DNA of 37,184 bases. It comes from Eutrophocola sp049446715 (lineage in GTDB: Bacteria > Pseudomonadota > Gammaproteobacteria > Pseudomonadales > Pseudohongiellaceae). Positions 24,084 through 32,077 of this stretch are shown here, in pieces (position 1 is the first letter of the stretch; each line of letters opens with the position of its first letter). The notes beneath the pieces were generated by a model. The model was not told the origin of the DNA. It saw only the letters and a list, made by a program, of their open reading frames with translations, and ran no database searches. The stretch lies in the NCBI GenBank assembly GCA_049446715.1, contig JBMTQX010000027.1, positions 1 through 37,184 of the forward strand, in the 5' to 3' direction. The position numbers and the translations under genes are program-made.

Positions 24084-24866
24084 ATGATTCGCAAGACCTT
24101 CACTTTTGGCGAGCTGGAAATCCGGTTCAACCTGATCGTGGCGTTATGCGTCCTGGCCGCTTTTGGTGGCCTGGTTCGACTCGGCGTCTGGCAGATGGGC
24201 CGGGCGCAGGAAAAAATCGCCCTGCAGGAATCCTATGACGAGATGGGTGCGGACTATGCGCTCCCCATTGAAGAAGTCGCCATGTCCGGTCTGGAAAACG
24301 ATGCCCTGACCATCCAGAACCTGCACGTCTCCCTCACCGGCCGGTTCCGCAACGACAAAACCCTGTTCATGATTTATCAGACCTATGAAGACACACTGGG
24401 GTATGAAGTCGTGACCCCGTTCCAGCTGAATTCGTCAGAAAAGGTCGTGTTTGTCAGTCGCGGGTGGGTGTATGCCAGAACCTATGAAGAATTGCTGGCC
24501 AAGGTAGACCCTGTTGAGGGCGACATGACCATCGAAGGCCAGTTGTATGTACCCACACAGAAACAGGCCGACCGCACTAACGACATCGACCTGTCCAACA
24601 CCCGGTGGCCGCTGGAAATCCGCTTCCTGAATACCCTGGAACTGGCCCCGCTGTTTGAGGAAAGCATCTTCCCCTATGAAGTTCGCCTTGATGAAGACCA
24701 GCCTGGTCTGTTCATCAGGCACTGGCCCACGGTCTATGTGGATACGGGTCGTAACTTCTCCTATGCGCTGCAATGGTTTGCCATGTCCATTGCCCTGCTT
24801 ATCGTGACCTTTGTCCTGAGCAGCAATATTCTGCAGATCATGCAGAAACGCGCCAAACCGCTTTAA
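24084..24866 (+). CDS. SURF1 family cytochrome oxidase assembly protein
   Basis: A 260-residue protein with one helix at each end and a periplasmic domain between, the SURF1 layout. Family motifs: FNLIVALCVLAAFGGLVRLGVWQMGRAQEK at the N-terminus (R-L-G-x-W-Q), LTGRFRNDKTLFM, GYEVVTPFQ, FVSRGWVYA (the conserved V-x-R-G-W) and the C-terminal SYALQWFAMSIALLIVTFV. SURF1 helps to insert heme a into subunit I of the aa3-type oxidase. It sits just after the cox operon but beyond its terminator, and is preceded by the FNR-controlled peptide gene, so it may share that transcript. No ribosome site is evident before the ATG. Confidence 0.93.
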   Translation: MIRKTFTFGELEIRFNLIVALCVLAAFGGLVRLGVWQMGRAQEKIALQESYDEMGADYALPIEEVAMSGLENDALTIQNLHVSLTGRFRNDKTLFMIYQTYEDTLGYEVVTPFQLNSSEKVVFVSRGWVYARTYEELLAKVDPVEGDMTIEGQLYVPTQKQADRTNDIDLSNTRWPLEIRFLNTLELAPLFEESIFPYEVRLDEDQPGLFIRHWPTVYVDTGRNFSYALQWFAMSIALLIVTFVLSSNILQIMQKRAKPL

Positions 24867-25027
24867 CCCTGCACTAATTTTCCTGATCACCCGGCCCCAG
24901 ATAGGGCATGCCGCCATGGCCTGTCATATTGTGAACGGCCAGGCCCATTGCTATGCTTTCACGTGCGCTTCTGGCGGCCCGCCATTAGCCAGCTTATCTG
25001 ATAGCTGTCTTTAACAAGGGAAATCTC

Positions 25028-25783
25028 ATGTACCGTATCCTGATCGTCCTGACATCACTTTTTTTTTCGACCAGTCTCTTTGCCCAAAGCATTGAGAGTC
25101 AAATTCGCGAAGCCATGGCCAGCGATATCCGTACAGAGGCCGACAAGGCCCGTGACCAGTACCGTAAACCGGCAGAAGTGCTGGCCTTTTTTGGCCTTGA
25201 AGCAGACATGCGGGTCATTGAGATATGGCCCTTTGGTGGCTGGTACTCCAAGATTCTCGGCCCCGTTCTGCGTGAGGAAGGCAAGCTCTACACCACCCAG
25301 CCCGACCTGGGCTCCTACAGTGATGCCCTGGAACCCACACTGGCCCTGCCAGGCATGGATCGCGTCGAGAAGCTCGACTACAACGGCCGTGCCAAAACCA
25401 GCGACCGCGACATGTGGATCGGTCCCGGTGATGACTGGAATGTCGCACCGGTGGACATGGTGCTGACCTTCCAGAATTACCACAACATGACCTACGACGA
25501 TCGCATGAACCTAAACAGCACCATTTTCAATGCTATGAAGCCCGGCGGCATTTATGGCATCGTCGACCACACCCGTCGCCACAACCAGGCTACTGCACGC
25601 TTCAACGGTCGCCGCGTGGACCCGGTACTGGTCGTCAAAGAAGTTCAGGAGTCCGGATTTGTCTTTGAGGATTACAGCGACCTGCTGGCCATGCCCGATG
25701 ACGAACTGAGCCTGGAAGTTGGCCAGCCGGAAGTCAGCGGCAAGTCCGACCGCTTCGTTTTGCGCTTCAGAAAACCAGAATAA
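25028..25783 (+). CDS. Exported methyltransferase-fold protein with altered SAM motif
   Basis: A 251-residue protein with a clear signal peptide (MYRILIVLTSLFFSTSLFA) and a class I methyltransferase-like body: DQYRKPAEVLAFFGLEADMRVIEIWPFGGWYSKILGPVL, LYTTQPD, VDMVLTFQNYHNMT, FNAMKPGGIYGIVDHTRR. Motif I (residues 63-72) reads VIEIWPFGGW, where most methyltransferases have an E-x-G-x-G-x-G loop. This family of exported methyltransferase-like proteins occurs widely in proteobacteria, but SAM is not known to be present in the periplasm, so it may not be a methyltransferase at all. AAGGGA precedes the ATG. It stands alone on the plus strand. Confidence 0.75.
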   Translation: MYRILIVLTSLFFSTSLFAQSIESQIREAMASDIRTEADKARDQYRKPAEVLAFFGLEADMRVIEIWPFGGWYSKILGPVLREEGKLYTTQPDLGSYSDALEPTLALPGMDRVEKLDYNGRAKTSDRDMWIGPGDDWNVAPVDMVLTFQNYHNMTYDDRMNLNSTIFNAMKPGGIYGIVDHTRRHNQATARFNGRRVDPVLVVKEVQESGFVFEDYSDLLAMPDDELSLEVGQPEVSGKSDRFVLRFRKPE

Positions 25784-25798
25784 GGTTCTGAAACAATG

Positions 25799-25862
25799 CA
25801 TTCGCGGCTAAAGCCGCTCCTGCGACACGGGTATCTGCGCAGCAGCGGCTTTAGCCGCGAAT
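25799..25862. repeat. Inverted repeat pair with TTCGCGGCTAAAGCCGCT arms
   Basis: ATTCGCGGCTAAAGCCGCT (25799-25817) and AGCGGCTTTAGCCGCGAAT (25844-25862) are perfect inverted repeats around about 26 bases. Each arm is itself a palindrome (GCGGCTAAAGCCGC). It starts 16 bases after the methyltransferase-fold gene. A half copy lies at 16318-16344. The layout is REPIN-like and it is a different family from the GTAGGTCGGCA elements. Confidence 0.9.
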
Positions 25863-26194
25863 AATTTCTACACCAACCATCGTAAAAACTTTGCCCCAAA
25901 TCCCCGGGCCATGCCAGGTCTCACAGCTGCTGCCTCACCATCCCTGCATTGACTCACACCGCCCTGCGGGGGACTGGAACAATGTATCCGGTAATCCTTA
26001 AATATTCGTGTTCCAGCCATTCATTGTCCTGGGAATACGACTGAGTAGTGACAATTCAAACACGGCGGGTTTTGGCGTCAGGGAAGCCAGTCTGATCCTG
26101 GCGGGAGTTCTAGTGCTTTTGTTGTCGGTATTCCTTGAAGAATACACTGTAACTCTGGTGGCAGTTGGCGGCGGCCTGGGAACAGATGCCGGCC
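25863..26194. other. Intergenic region between convergent genes, no gene recognised
   Basis: About 330 bases lie between the repeat and the stop codon of the amidohydrolase gene. A short plus-strand frame runs from 26008 to 26247, with one hydrophobic stretch, but it overlaps the amidohydrolase gene and has no good ribosome site, so I do not call it. No terminator was seen. Confidence 0.5.
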
Positions 26195-27856
26195 TTATTC
26201 CTGCAGGTCAGCAAATGGCCCTGACGCATGCACGACCCGGCCATTGACCATGGTCAGCAGGGAGCGCAATGATTTAAGGGTTTCGTCGTCCACCTCGAGA
26301 TAAGGTTGATCGAGTACCACCAGGTCGGCCAGCTTGCCGACCTCCAGGCTTCCCAACGTGTCTTCCTCGCCAAGAAACCAGGCATTGTCACGGGTATAAA
26401 GCCGCAGTGCCTCGAGCCGACTGATTTGTTCGCCGGGCAGGATAATCTCACCCCCGGCATGCTTGCCCGTCGTCATGAAGTACAAGGCCAGCCACGGATT
26501 CAGGGGCCCTACTACACCGGAGTCGGTGCCTGCGCCCATGCGTATACCGCTCTGAAGCAGGGAACGGAAAGGTGGCCCGGGATTCCATCCGGTGGAGCCG
26601 TTGCGCAAGTAATCATGGTCCTGCACCCGCACCTGGACACCAATGGCTTTCAGGCGCGCGATCTGGTCGGGGGTAATTTCAAAAATATGCTCAAGGGTCC
26701 AGCGCAGGCGCTCAATCGGCACAATAGCGGCAACCCGTTCCATAATCGTCAGGTAGCGTTCAATTTCCGCCTCCCTGATGGTGTGCTGTGACAATGGCCA
26801 TCCTGCCCTCGCCACGTTCATGTAAGCCTGAAACACTTCCTCGTCGCTGGCATCATCCGCAATGACCCGCTCACCGACACCGACGGCTTTGTAAAAACCG
26901 TCTCCCATGCCATAGGTGGCATTCAGGACCCTGGCACTGACAGAGCGCAGATCATCCTGCTCGCGAATGTCCCGGTGGTCATACTGCAAACGCAGTCTGA
27001 GGGGTAGCTCGCCCTTTTGCCAGAGCGTGTCGAGAATGCGAAAGTTAGGGCGGTCGTCAATATCCAGATGCGCGCCCAGAAAGTCACAGCAGCCCTGGTC
27101 AACCACCGCCGTCAGGCCAAGACTGGTCGCGTAATCCATGTATTCGCGGAAGCGATGCAACATTCGGTCATCTGAACGGGTGCGCAGGATGTAGGTCAAT
27201 CCCCCGTCTGCTGCTGCAGAAATGCCGGCGTCAGAAACGGGTATCCCGCGCTCGATCAACACGCGCCTGCCCATGGCATTGACAGTGCCGTCAGCCAGGT
27301 AGCCACGCTGCACCCAGACCGGATTATCGGGAACCGCTGCGCTCAGTTCTGCACTGGTGGGTAACCGCTGCTCGGCAAACTGGAGGGGCGTGAGCCCGCC
27401 AACGGCAACAATCCACTCCCCTGGCTCGGCCCGGCTGGCGGCCTCGGCCAGGGCGGCCTGGTATTCGGCAATCGTGGCAGCCAGTTCCTGGCCATGGATA
27501 AAAGGACCTGGCGCCTGCGCCGTACGAATGAAATGGGTATGGGAGTCGATCAGCCCGGGGATTGCCGTGCGGCCCTCCAGGTCAATGACCCTGGTACATG
27601 TACCGGCGACAACAGCCTCCCCCACCGCTATGATGTGCTCGCCTCGCACCTGAATGGCGTTCACCTCCTGGTTATCGCCCGCCATGGTAAGAATCCTGCC
27701 ATTGATGAAAAGCCAGTCCGGGTTTCCCACGCAGGTGTCGGCTGCCAGCACGGACAGAGGAACAATCACACTGCCGCTTGCCAGCAGCGCCACGAGAACG
27801 CCTCCGGCGATAACACGCCAAAACCGCCATGTTGGTAATCGATCTGATGTCTTCAT
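26195..27856 (-). CDS. Exported amidohydrolase family protein (amidohydrolase 3, YtcJ-like)
   Basis: A 553-residue protein with a signal peptide (VLVALLASGSVIVPLSVLAA) followed by an amidohydrolase-3 domain: GRILTMAGDNQEVNAIQVRG, RTAIPGLIDSHTHF (His106 and His108, the first metal-binding pair), QHTIREAEIERYL, LEHIFEIT with a likely metal His, GAGTDSGVVGPLNPW (metal Asp) and the C-terminal GSLEVGKLADLVVLDQPYLEV. Members hydrolyse amide or ester bonds of various small molecules; the substrate cannot be read from the sequence. The start is the ATG giving the signal peptide. The gene is alone on its strand; the region upstream is about 170 bases and divergent from the phosphatidyltransferase. Confidence 0.88.
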   Translation of the reverse strand: MKTSDRLPTWRFWRVIAGGVLVALLASGSVIVPLSVLAADTCVGNPDWLFINGRILTMAGDNQEVNAIQVRGEHIIAVGEAVVAGTCTRVIDLEGRTAIPGLIDSHTHFIRTAQAPGPFIHGQELAATIAEYQAALAEAASRAEPGEWIVAVGGLTPLQFAEQRLPTSAELSAAVPDNPVWVQRGYLADGTVNAMGRRVLIERGIPVSDAGISAAADGGLTYILRTRSDDRMLHRFREYMDYATSLGLTAVVDQGCCDFLGAHLDIDDRPNFRILDTLWQKGELPLRLRLQYDHRDIREQDDLRSVSARVLNATYGMGDGFYKAVGVGERVIADDASDEEVFQAYMNVARAGWPLSQHTIREAEIERYLTIMERVAAIVPIERLRWTLEHIFEITPDQIARLKAIGVQVRVQDHDYLRNGSTGWNPGPPFRSLLQSGIRMGAGTDSGVVGPLNPWLALYFMTTGKHAGGEIILPGEQISRLEALRLYTRDNAWFLGEEDTLGSLEVGKLADLVVLDQPYLEVDDETLKSLRSLLTMVNGRVVHASGPFADLQE

Positions 27857-28123
27857 GCGAAGGCCTGCCTGGCTGGGGTAGAAGGAAACATACCGACCAG
27901 AATAATCAGGTCAGTGAAACACGTCCAGAAAGAACCGTAAAACAAGTGCATGCCCAGCTCTGTTTTTGTCAAAAAGCCTTGACGTATACTTGATTACAGG
28001 CGATTCATACACAGGTGCAAGCTTATTTCCTCTGATTCCAAACCTGCCCGTGCCGGTCATCACCAGGCCCTGCGACGCGAACTCGTTATTATCACCCTGT
28101 GCGGCCTGGTCTTCCTTGTCGCC

Positions 28124-28831
28124 ATGGCGGCTTTGCTACTGGTGTTTGTCAGCACACCATTCAGCCTGCGGTGGTTGCCGGTTGCTCTGGTTTGCTGGGC
28201 AATCGTAGTCTGGCAATGCGCCAGGCGCCTGGATCGCAACTGCAGTGCGGACGGTGAGGTTCGCTATGCCACATTCGGCCTTGGTACCCAGGTCACCCTG
28301 CTGCGTGGCCTGTGCATCGCGGCCACAGCCGGCTTTCTGCCGACAGTCAGAATGACGGTAAACCCGCTCCTTTATTATGTGCCGGCAGTGCTCTACACTG
28401 TGGCCGCCTTCGGGGATGCCCTGGATGGCTATCTCGCCCGCCGCCAACAACACACCACGCTGCTGGGCCAGGAAATGGATACCGCGCTGGATGCCCTGGG
28501 CCTGGTGGTCGCGCCCCTGCTGGCCGTGCTCTATGGCAAGCTTTACACCAGCTACCTGCTGGTGAGTGTTGCCTACTATATCTTCATGGGGGGCCTTCAC
28601 TGGCGACGTCGGCACGGATTGCCTGTCTATCCGCTGCCGCCCAGCCGGACACGCCGGCTTCTGGCCGGATTCCAGATGGGACTGGTTGCCACCGTGCTGT
28701 GGCCACCGCTCATCGCCGAGGTCACCCGTGTGGTGGGCTTCCTTTACATGCTGCCCCTGCTGACCGGTTTCGTGCGTGACTGGCTGTATGTCAGCGGGCG
28801 CCGTCAACCCGGGCCGGAGCCGCTGCCATGA
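28124..28831 (+). CDS. CDP-alcohol phosphatidyltransferase family protein
   Basis: An integral membrane protein with the complete CDP-alcohol phosphotransferase motif D-x2-DG-x2-AR-x8-G-x3-D-x3-D: DALDGYLARR, then GQEMDTALDALG. Members transfer a phospho-alcohol from CDP-alcohols onto an acceptor, usually in phospholipid synthesis. From ATG 28124 the protein has 235 residues and the motif starts at residue 98. This start falls inside a hydrophobic helix; the same frame stays open back to 27990 and encodes RRELVIITLCGLVFLVAM just before, so the true start is probably upstream, at a non-standard codon such as ATT 28025. It overlaps the next gene by four bases (ATGA). Confidence 0.85.
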   Translation: MAALLLVFVSTPFSLRWLPVALVCWAIVVWQCARRLDRNCSADGEVRYATFGLGTQVTLLRGLCIAATAGFLPTVRMTVNPLLYYVPAVLYTVAAFGDALDGYLARRQQHTTLLGQEMDTALDALGLVVAPLLAVLYGKLYTSYLLVSVAYYIFMGGLHWRRRHGLPVYPLPPSRTRRLLAGFQMGLVATVLWPPLIAEVTRVVGFLYMLPLLTGFVRDWLYVSGRRQPGPEPLP

Positions 28832-29850
28832 GTATGCGGCAGCGATTCCTGGTACTGGCGTTATGGGGGCTTGCCCTGGCGCTGGTCGCCTGGACGCTGG
28901 GACAATTGCCCCTGGGGGAAATGCTCGTTCGGCTTGCGCAGCTGGACTGGCAAGATTACCTCTGGTGGAGCCTCACCAACGTGCTGATTCTGGCACTGGC
29001 GGTAAAACGCTGGCAGGTACTGGCTTTTGCGCTGCACGCAAACCTCGGCATGAGCTGGTTGTTTCGTCTGCGCCAGGCCGGCGGTGCCGTCAGTTTCATC
29101 ACCCCTGGCCCGCAATTTGGCGGTGAACCCCTGCAGTTGTTCTGGCTGAACAGGCACGCCCGCCTGCCACTGCACCAGGCCATAGCCGTACTGGGCCTGG
29201 ACCGGCTTCTGGAAACCGGCACCAATATTGCCGTGTTGCTGGCGGGCGTGCTGCTGATGGTCGGGACCGCGATCATGCCGGTAGCGCTGTGGTTGCTGGT
29301 TGCGGCTGTGCTCTTGCTAATCCTGGGTGCGCTGGTTACCACGACTCTGGTGGTCATTCACCATCCGGGCTGGCTGGCTGAGCGTTTTCGCAGGATCGCC
29401 TCCCACTGGCAATCGGATAAACCTCCAGAAGGAAATACAGCTGGCTGGGAACAGCTGGCTGCCCTGCTCAGGCAGGCCGTGGTGCAGGAGCGGCCACGAC
29501 TCTGGCTTGCGTCAGGACTGGCCATCGCTGGCTGGGGCTTGTTGCTGTTTGAACTGCTTTTGTTGCTGCGCTTTCTTGGCCTGTCGGTGACGGTAGCGGA
29601 CCTCATCCTGATCATGCTGGGCATGCGCCTGGCCATGCTGCTGCCCGCACCGGGGGGTATTGGTACCGTGGAGGCCTCGCTGTTCTGGTCATTCAGTTTT
29701 CTGGGTCTGCCGCTATCCGCAGCGGCCGGTGTGATCGCTCTGACGCGCTTGCGCGACGTTGTCATTCTGCTCATCGGCCTGGGCTGCCTGGCTGGCTTGC
29801 AGAGGCCATTTGCCCGGCGCAACAAGACACCAGCGGCAAACGGCATTTGA
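28828..29850 (+). CDS. Flippase-like integral membrane protein (UPF0104/AglD, lysylphosphatidylglycerol synthase TM region type)
   Basis: A 340-residue polytopic protein with about eight helices. Motifs of the UPF0104/AglD/LPG-synthase transmembrane family are visible: NVLILALAVKRWQVL, RLRQAGGAVSFITPGPQFGGEPLQLFWL, QAIAVLGLDRLLE, and MLLPAPGGIGTVEASLFWSF near the C-terminus. Members move or modify lipid-linked molecules at the membrane; function in this branch is largely untested. It is translationally coupled to the phosphatidyltransferase before it. It ends 45 bases from the stop of the convergent PTPS-like gene. Confidence 0.85.
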   Translation: MSMRQRFLVLALWGLALALVAWTLGQLPLGEMLVRLAQLDWQDYLWWSLTNVLILALAVKRWQVLAFALHANLGMSWLFRLRQAGGAVSFITPGPQFGGEPLQLFWLNRHARLPLHQAIAVLGLDRLLETGTNIAVLLAGVLLMVGTAIMPVALWLLVAAVLLLILGALVTTTLVVIHHPGWLAERFRRIASHWQSDKPPEGNTAGWEQLAALLRQAVVQERPRLWLASGLAIAGWGLLLFELLLLLRFLGLSVTVADLILIMLGMRLAMLLPAPGGIGTVEASLFWSFSFLGLPLSAAAGVIALTRLRDVVILLIGLGCLAGLQRPFARRNKTPAANGI

Positions 29851-29894
29851 AAACTGTTAACGATTGAGCGCTTGAATATGCGATGAATACCGCG

Positions 29895-30272
29895 TCAGAA
29901 CGCCTGGCGGTAGGCGGCCCAGCAGCTGTCGTTTTCCCACAGCTTCACGGTCATCTCGCCACTGCCCGGCGGCGTGATCTCTGCCAACAGGCGCTCGGTC
30001 AAAATGCGGCTGAAATGCTCGAGGCTCGGGTTCAGCCCTTCGAACTCCGGCTTGTCATTGAGCATGCTGTCACGGAAGTAGCCCACGGCAGCATCCAGCG
30101 CCGCTTCTATATCAACTATGTCCACCAGGTAACCGTGCTGGTCGAGCGTAGCACTCTCAATGCGCAGTTCCAGCACGTAATGATGCGCATGGGGACTGTT
30201 TTCATCTCCCCAGTCTCCGCCAATGAGAAAATGGTTGGCAATAAAATCGCGGGTTACGGCAACGGTATACAT
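29895..30272 (-). CDS. 6-pyruvoyl-tetrahydropterin synthase/QueD-like protein with Glu in place of the catalytic Cys
   Basis: A 125-residue PTPS fold protein. Zn ligands are His14 (IANHFL), His28 and His30 (SPHAHHY). C-terminal family motifs SLEHFSRILTERL and VKLWENDSCWAAY, with the pterin-anchoring Glu, are present. In QueD and PTPS a catalytic Cys stands four residues before the first His of H-G-H; here that position is Glu24 (E-N-S-P-H-A-H). A Glu near this site marks the PTPS-III branch known to make a folate precursor, but HAH instead of HGH is unusual. It is the last gene of the four-gene operon with ribA, 12 bases after the dehydrogenase gene, with a GAAGG site. Confidence 0.85.
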   Translation of the reverse strand: MYTVAVTRDFIANHFLIGGDWGDENSPHAHHYVLELRIESATLDQHGYLVDIVDIEAALDAAVGYFRDSMLNDKPEFEGLNPSLEHFSRILTERLLAEITPPGSGEMTVKLWENDSCWAAYRQAF

Positions 30273-30284
30273 AAGAACCTTCTG

Positions 30285-31340
30285 TCAGTCCGGGCAATCT
30301 GTGTAGTCGAACAACACCTGCATGACACCGGACGTTTCATCATGCAGTTGCTGGTAAAGAGACGCCGCTTCACCGAGCGGCACCGTGTGGGTCACCAGCC
30401 GCGCCGGGTTGACCCGTTCAAGCATTTTCCAGGCGACACCAAAACGCCGCTGCTTGTTCCAGCGCCCCGTCAACGCCGGTGAAATGGTACTGACCTGGCT
30501 CGTAATCAGTTGCAGGCGATTGCGATGCGCTGGACCACCAAGATCAATCGGTGCTGATTTGTTACCGTACCAACTGCCGATCACGATGCGGCCGGTGTAA
30601 CCGGCGAGGTTGATCGCCAGGTCCAGCGCTTGCGGTTGGCCGCTAACCTCAAAGATCAGGTCGGCCTCCAGCAGTGCCTGTTTTTGCTCTGCCGTCATGG
30701 CTTCAGGATCACTAGCATGCTGCGGACTACAGACCAGATCAGCACCCATTGCCTGCGCCATGGCCTGACGCGCCGGCATACCCTCGATGGCGGCAAGTGA
30801 CGCCAGGGGATGCTCTGCCAGCAGGGAAGTCAACAGCAGGCCGACAATGCCCTGTCCAAGGACGACCACACGTTCACCAAGCATCGGACGTGCGTCCTGC
30901 ACCAGGTTAACGGCAGTTTCCATGTTAGGTAAAAGCACCGCATCGCGTGGCGACAACTCATCCGGAATAACCTGTAAGGCATCGGTGCGGGCAAGAAAAT
31001 GACTGGCATGGGGCTGGAACGCAAAGACCTCCCGACCGCGCCAGTGTGGATCAACCGCACTGCCGGTTTCAATCACTGTACCGACACAGGCGTAACCGTA
31101 TTGCAGCGGATAGTCACTCGAGTCCTGCAGTGAATCAATGCTGCTGTCCAGTGCCATGCTGTTTGGCAACTGACCGCGATACAGCAGTAATTCTGTACCG
31201 GCACTGACCGCGGAATAACTGGTCCTCACGACGACCTGATCCGATGCCGGTGGATCCAGAAAGGTCTCACGTACTTCAACATGATGCGGGGCAGTAAACC
31301 ACAGCTGGGCTGCCCGGATCTTGCTAGGTTGGGAAATCAT
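30285..31340 (-). CDS. BchC-like medium-chain dehydrogenase (zinc-type alcohol dehydrogenase superfamily)
   Basis: A 351-residue medium-chain dehydrogenase/reductase. The N-terminal catalytic domain reads VVVRTSYSAVSAGTELLLYRGQLP and PLQYGYACVGTVIETG, close to bacteriochlorophyllide dehydrogenase BchC and its relatives rather than to classical alcohol dehydrogenases. The usual zinc ligand Cys in that loop is absent (S-A-G-T-E-L). The Rossmann domain has VVVLGQGIVGLLLTSLLAEHP, a NAD(P)-binding loop. ATG 31340 is chosen; it overlaps the end of the ribD-like gene by 17 bases, which implies coupled translation. In context it may oxidise or reduce a side chain of a pyrimidine or pterin; that is inference. 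Confidence 0.8.
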   Translation of the reverse strand: MISQPSKIRAAQLWFTAPHHVEVRETFLDPPASDQVVVRTSYSAVSAGTELLLYRGQLPNSMALDSSIDSLQDSSDYPLQYGYACVGTVIETGSAVDPHWRGREVFAFQPHASHFLARTDALQVIPDELSPRDAVLLPNMETAVNLVQDARPMLGERVVVLGQGIVGLLLTSLLAEHPLASLAAIEGMPARQAMAQAMGADLVCSPQHASDPEAMTAEQKQALLEADLIFEVSGQPQALDLAINLAGYTGRIVIGSWYGNKSAPIDLGGPAHRNRLQLITSQVSTISPALTGRWNKQRRFGVAWKMLERVNPARLVTHTVPLGEAASLYQQLHDETSGVMQVLFDYTDCPD

Positions 31341-32073
31341 GCGCACACACACCCCCGAAGTGAACGCGTCCCCACATGATCAATTCGTTGTCCAGCTGCT
31401 GAGTGTACAGGGGAGAGATTTCTGGAAAACCTGTGGCGTCAGAATTACATAACTCACTGACTGCTTTATAACCGCCAACCAGTCTTGGGGCAACAGTGAG
31501 CACAATGGCGTCCACCAGGCCGGCCTTGAGAAAGGCGTTTATGACAGAAGCACCGCCTTCCACCATAAGGCTGTGTATGCCTCGCTCATGAAGTTTCTGC
31601 AACGCGACGTTCAGGTTTACATGCCCTGACCCGTCTGCAGGGATTTTGATCAGGTCACAGTCAGTGCGTGCGTCACACGGCTCCTGCGTGGTTAACACCC
31701 AGCAGCGTTGTTTGCCGCTGCTGCACAGCTTGCTCGAGGCGGGCATGCGCAGCTGGCTGTCGAGCACAATGGGCTGCGGATCTCGGCCTGTCCACTCCCG
31801 CACGTTGAGATTGGGATTATCAGCCAGTACCGTGCCGATGCCGACCAGGATACCAGTATGCAGGCTGCGCAATTGATGGGTTAATTTCATGGCGACGTCG
31901 CTGCTCAGGGCAAGCGTCTCACCAGGGCGGGTGGTGATACTGCCGTCCCAGGTCTGGGCATAGGTCAGTGTCACAAATGGGCGGTTGACGTTATGGGTGT
32001 CAGCAATGATCGCACCAGATTCCTGTTGCGCGTTAACAAGCCACTGCTCGATGCGTTGATTGATATCCACCAT
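31324..32073 (-). CDS. RibD C-terminal-type reductase (stand-alone)
   Basis: A 249-residue protein of the RibD reductase/dihydrofolate reductase-like fold: RPFVTLTYAQTWDGSITTRPGE, LRSLHTGILVGIGTVLADNPNLNVR, and the signature VEGGASVINAFLKAGLVDAIVLTVAPRLVGG. There is no deaminase domain as in bifunctional RibD, so on its own it would reduce 2,5-diamino-6-ribosylamino-pyrimidinone phosphate or a relative, as in fungi and archaea. It starts 4 bases after the stop of ribA, overlaps the dehydrogenase gene and is thus locked into this operon. A second ribD elsewhere would be expected for normal riboflavin synthesis. Confidence 0.88.
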   Translation of the reverse strand: MVDINQRIEQWLVNAQQESGAIIADTHNVNRPFVTLTYAQTWDGSITTRPGETLALSSDVAMKLTHQLRSLHTGILVGIGTVLADNPNLNVREWTGRDPQPIVLDSQLRMPASSKLCSSGKQRCWVLTTQEPCDARTDCDLIKIPADGSGHVNLNVALQKLHERGIHSLMVEGGASVINAFLKAGLVDAIVLTVAPRLVGGYKAVSELCNSDATGFPEISPLYTQQLDNELIMWGRVHFGGVCAHDFPT

Positions 32074-32077
32074 TAAA

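Noticed and set aside
26008..26247. 79-residue plus-strand frame with one hydrophobic helix
   Set aside because: It overlaps the end of the amidohydrolase gene, has no clear ribosome site and no recognisable family.
27966..28208. 80-residue plus-strand frame starting TTG before the phosphatidyltransferase
   Set aside because: It is in a different frame from the phosphatidyltransferase; its peptide has no family features and the other frame clearly codes for membrane helices.
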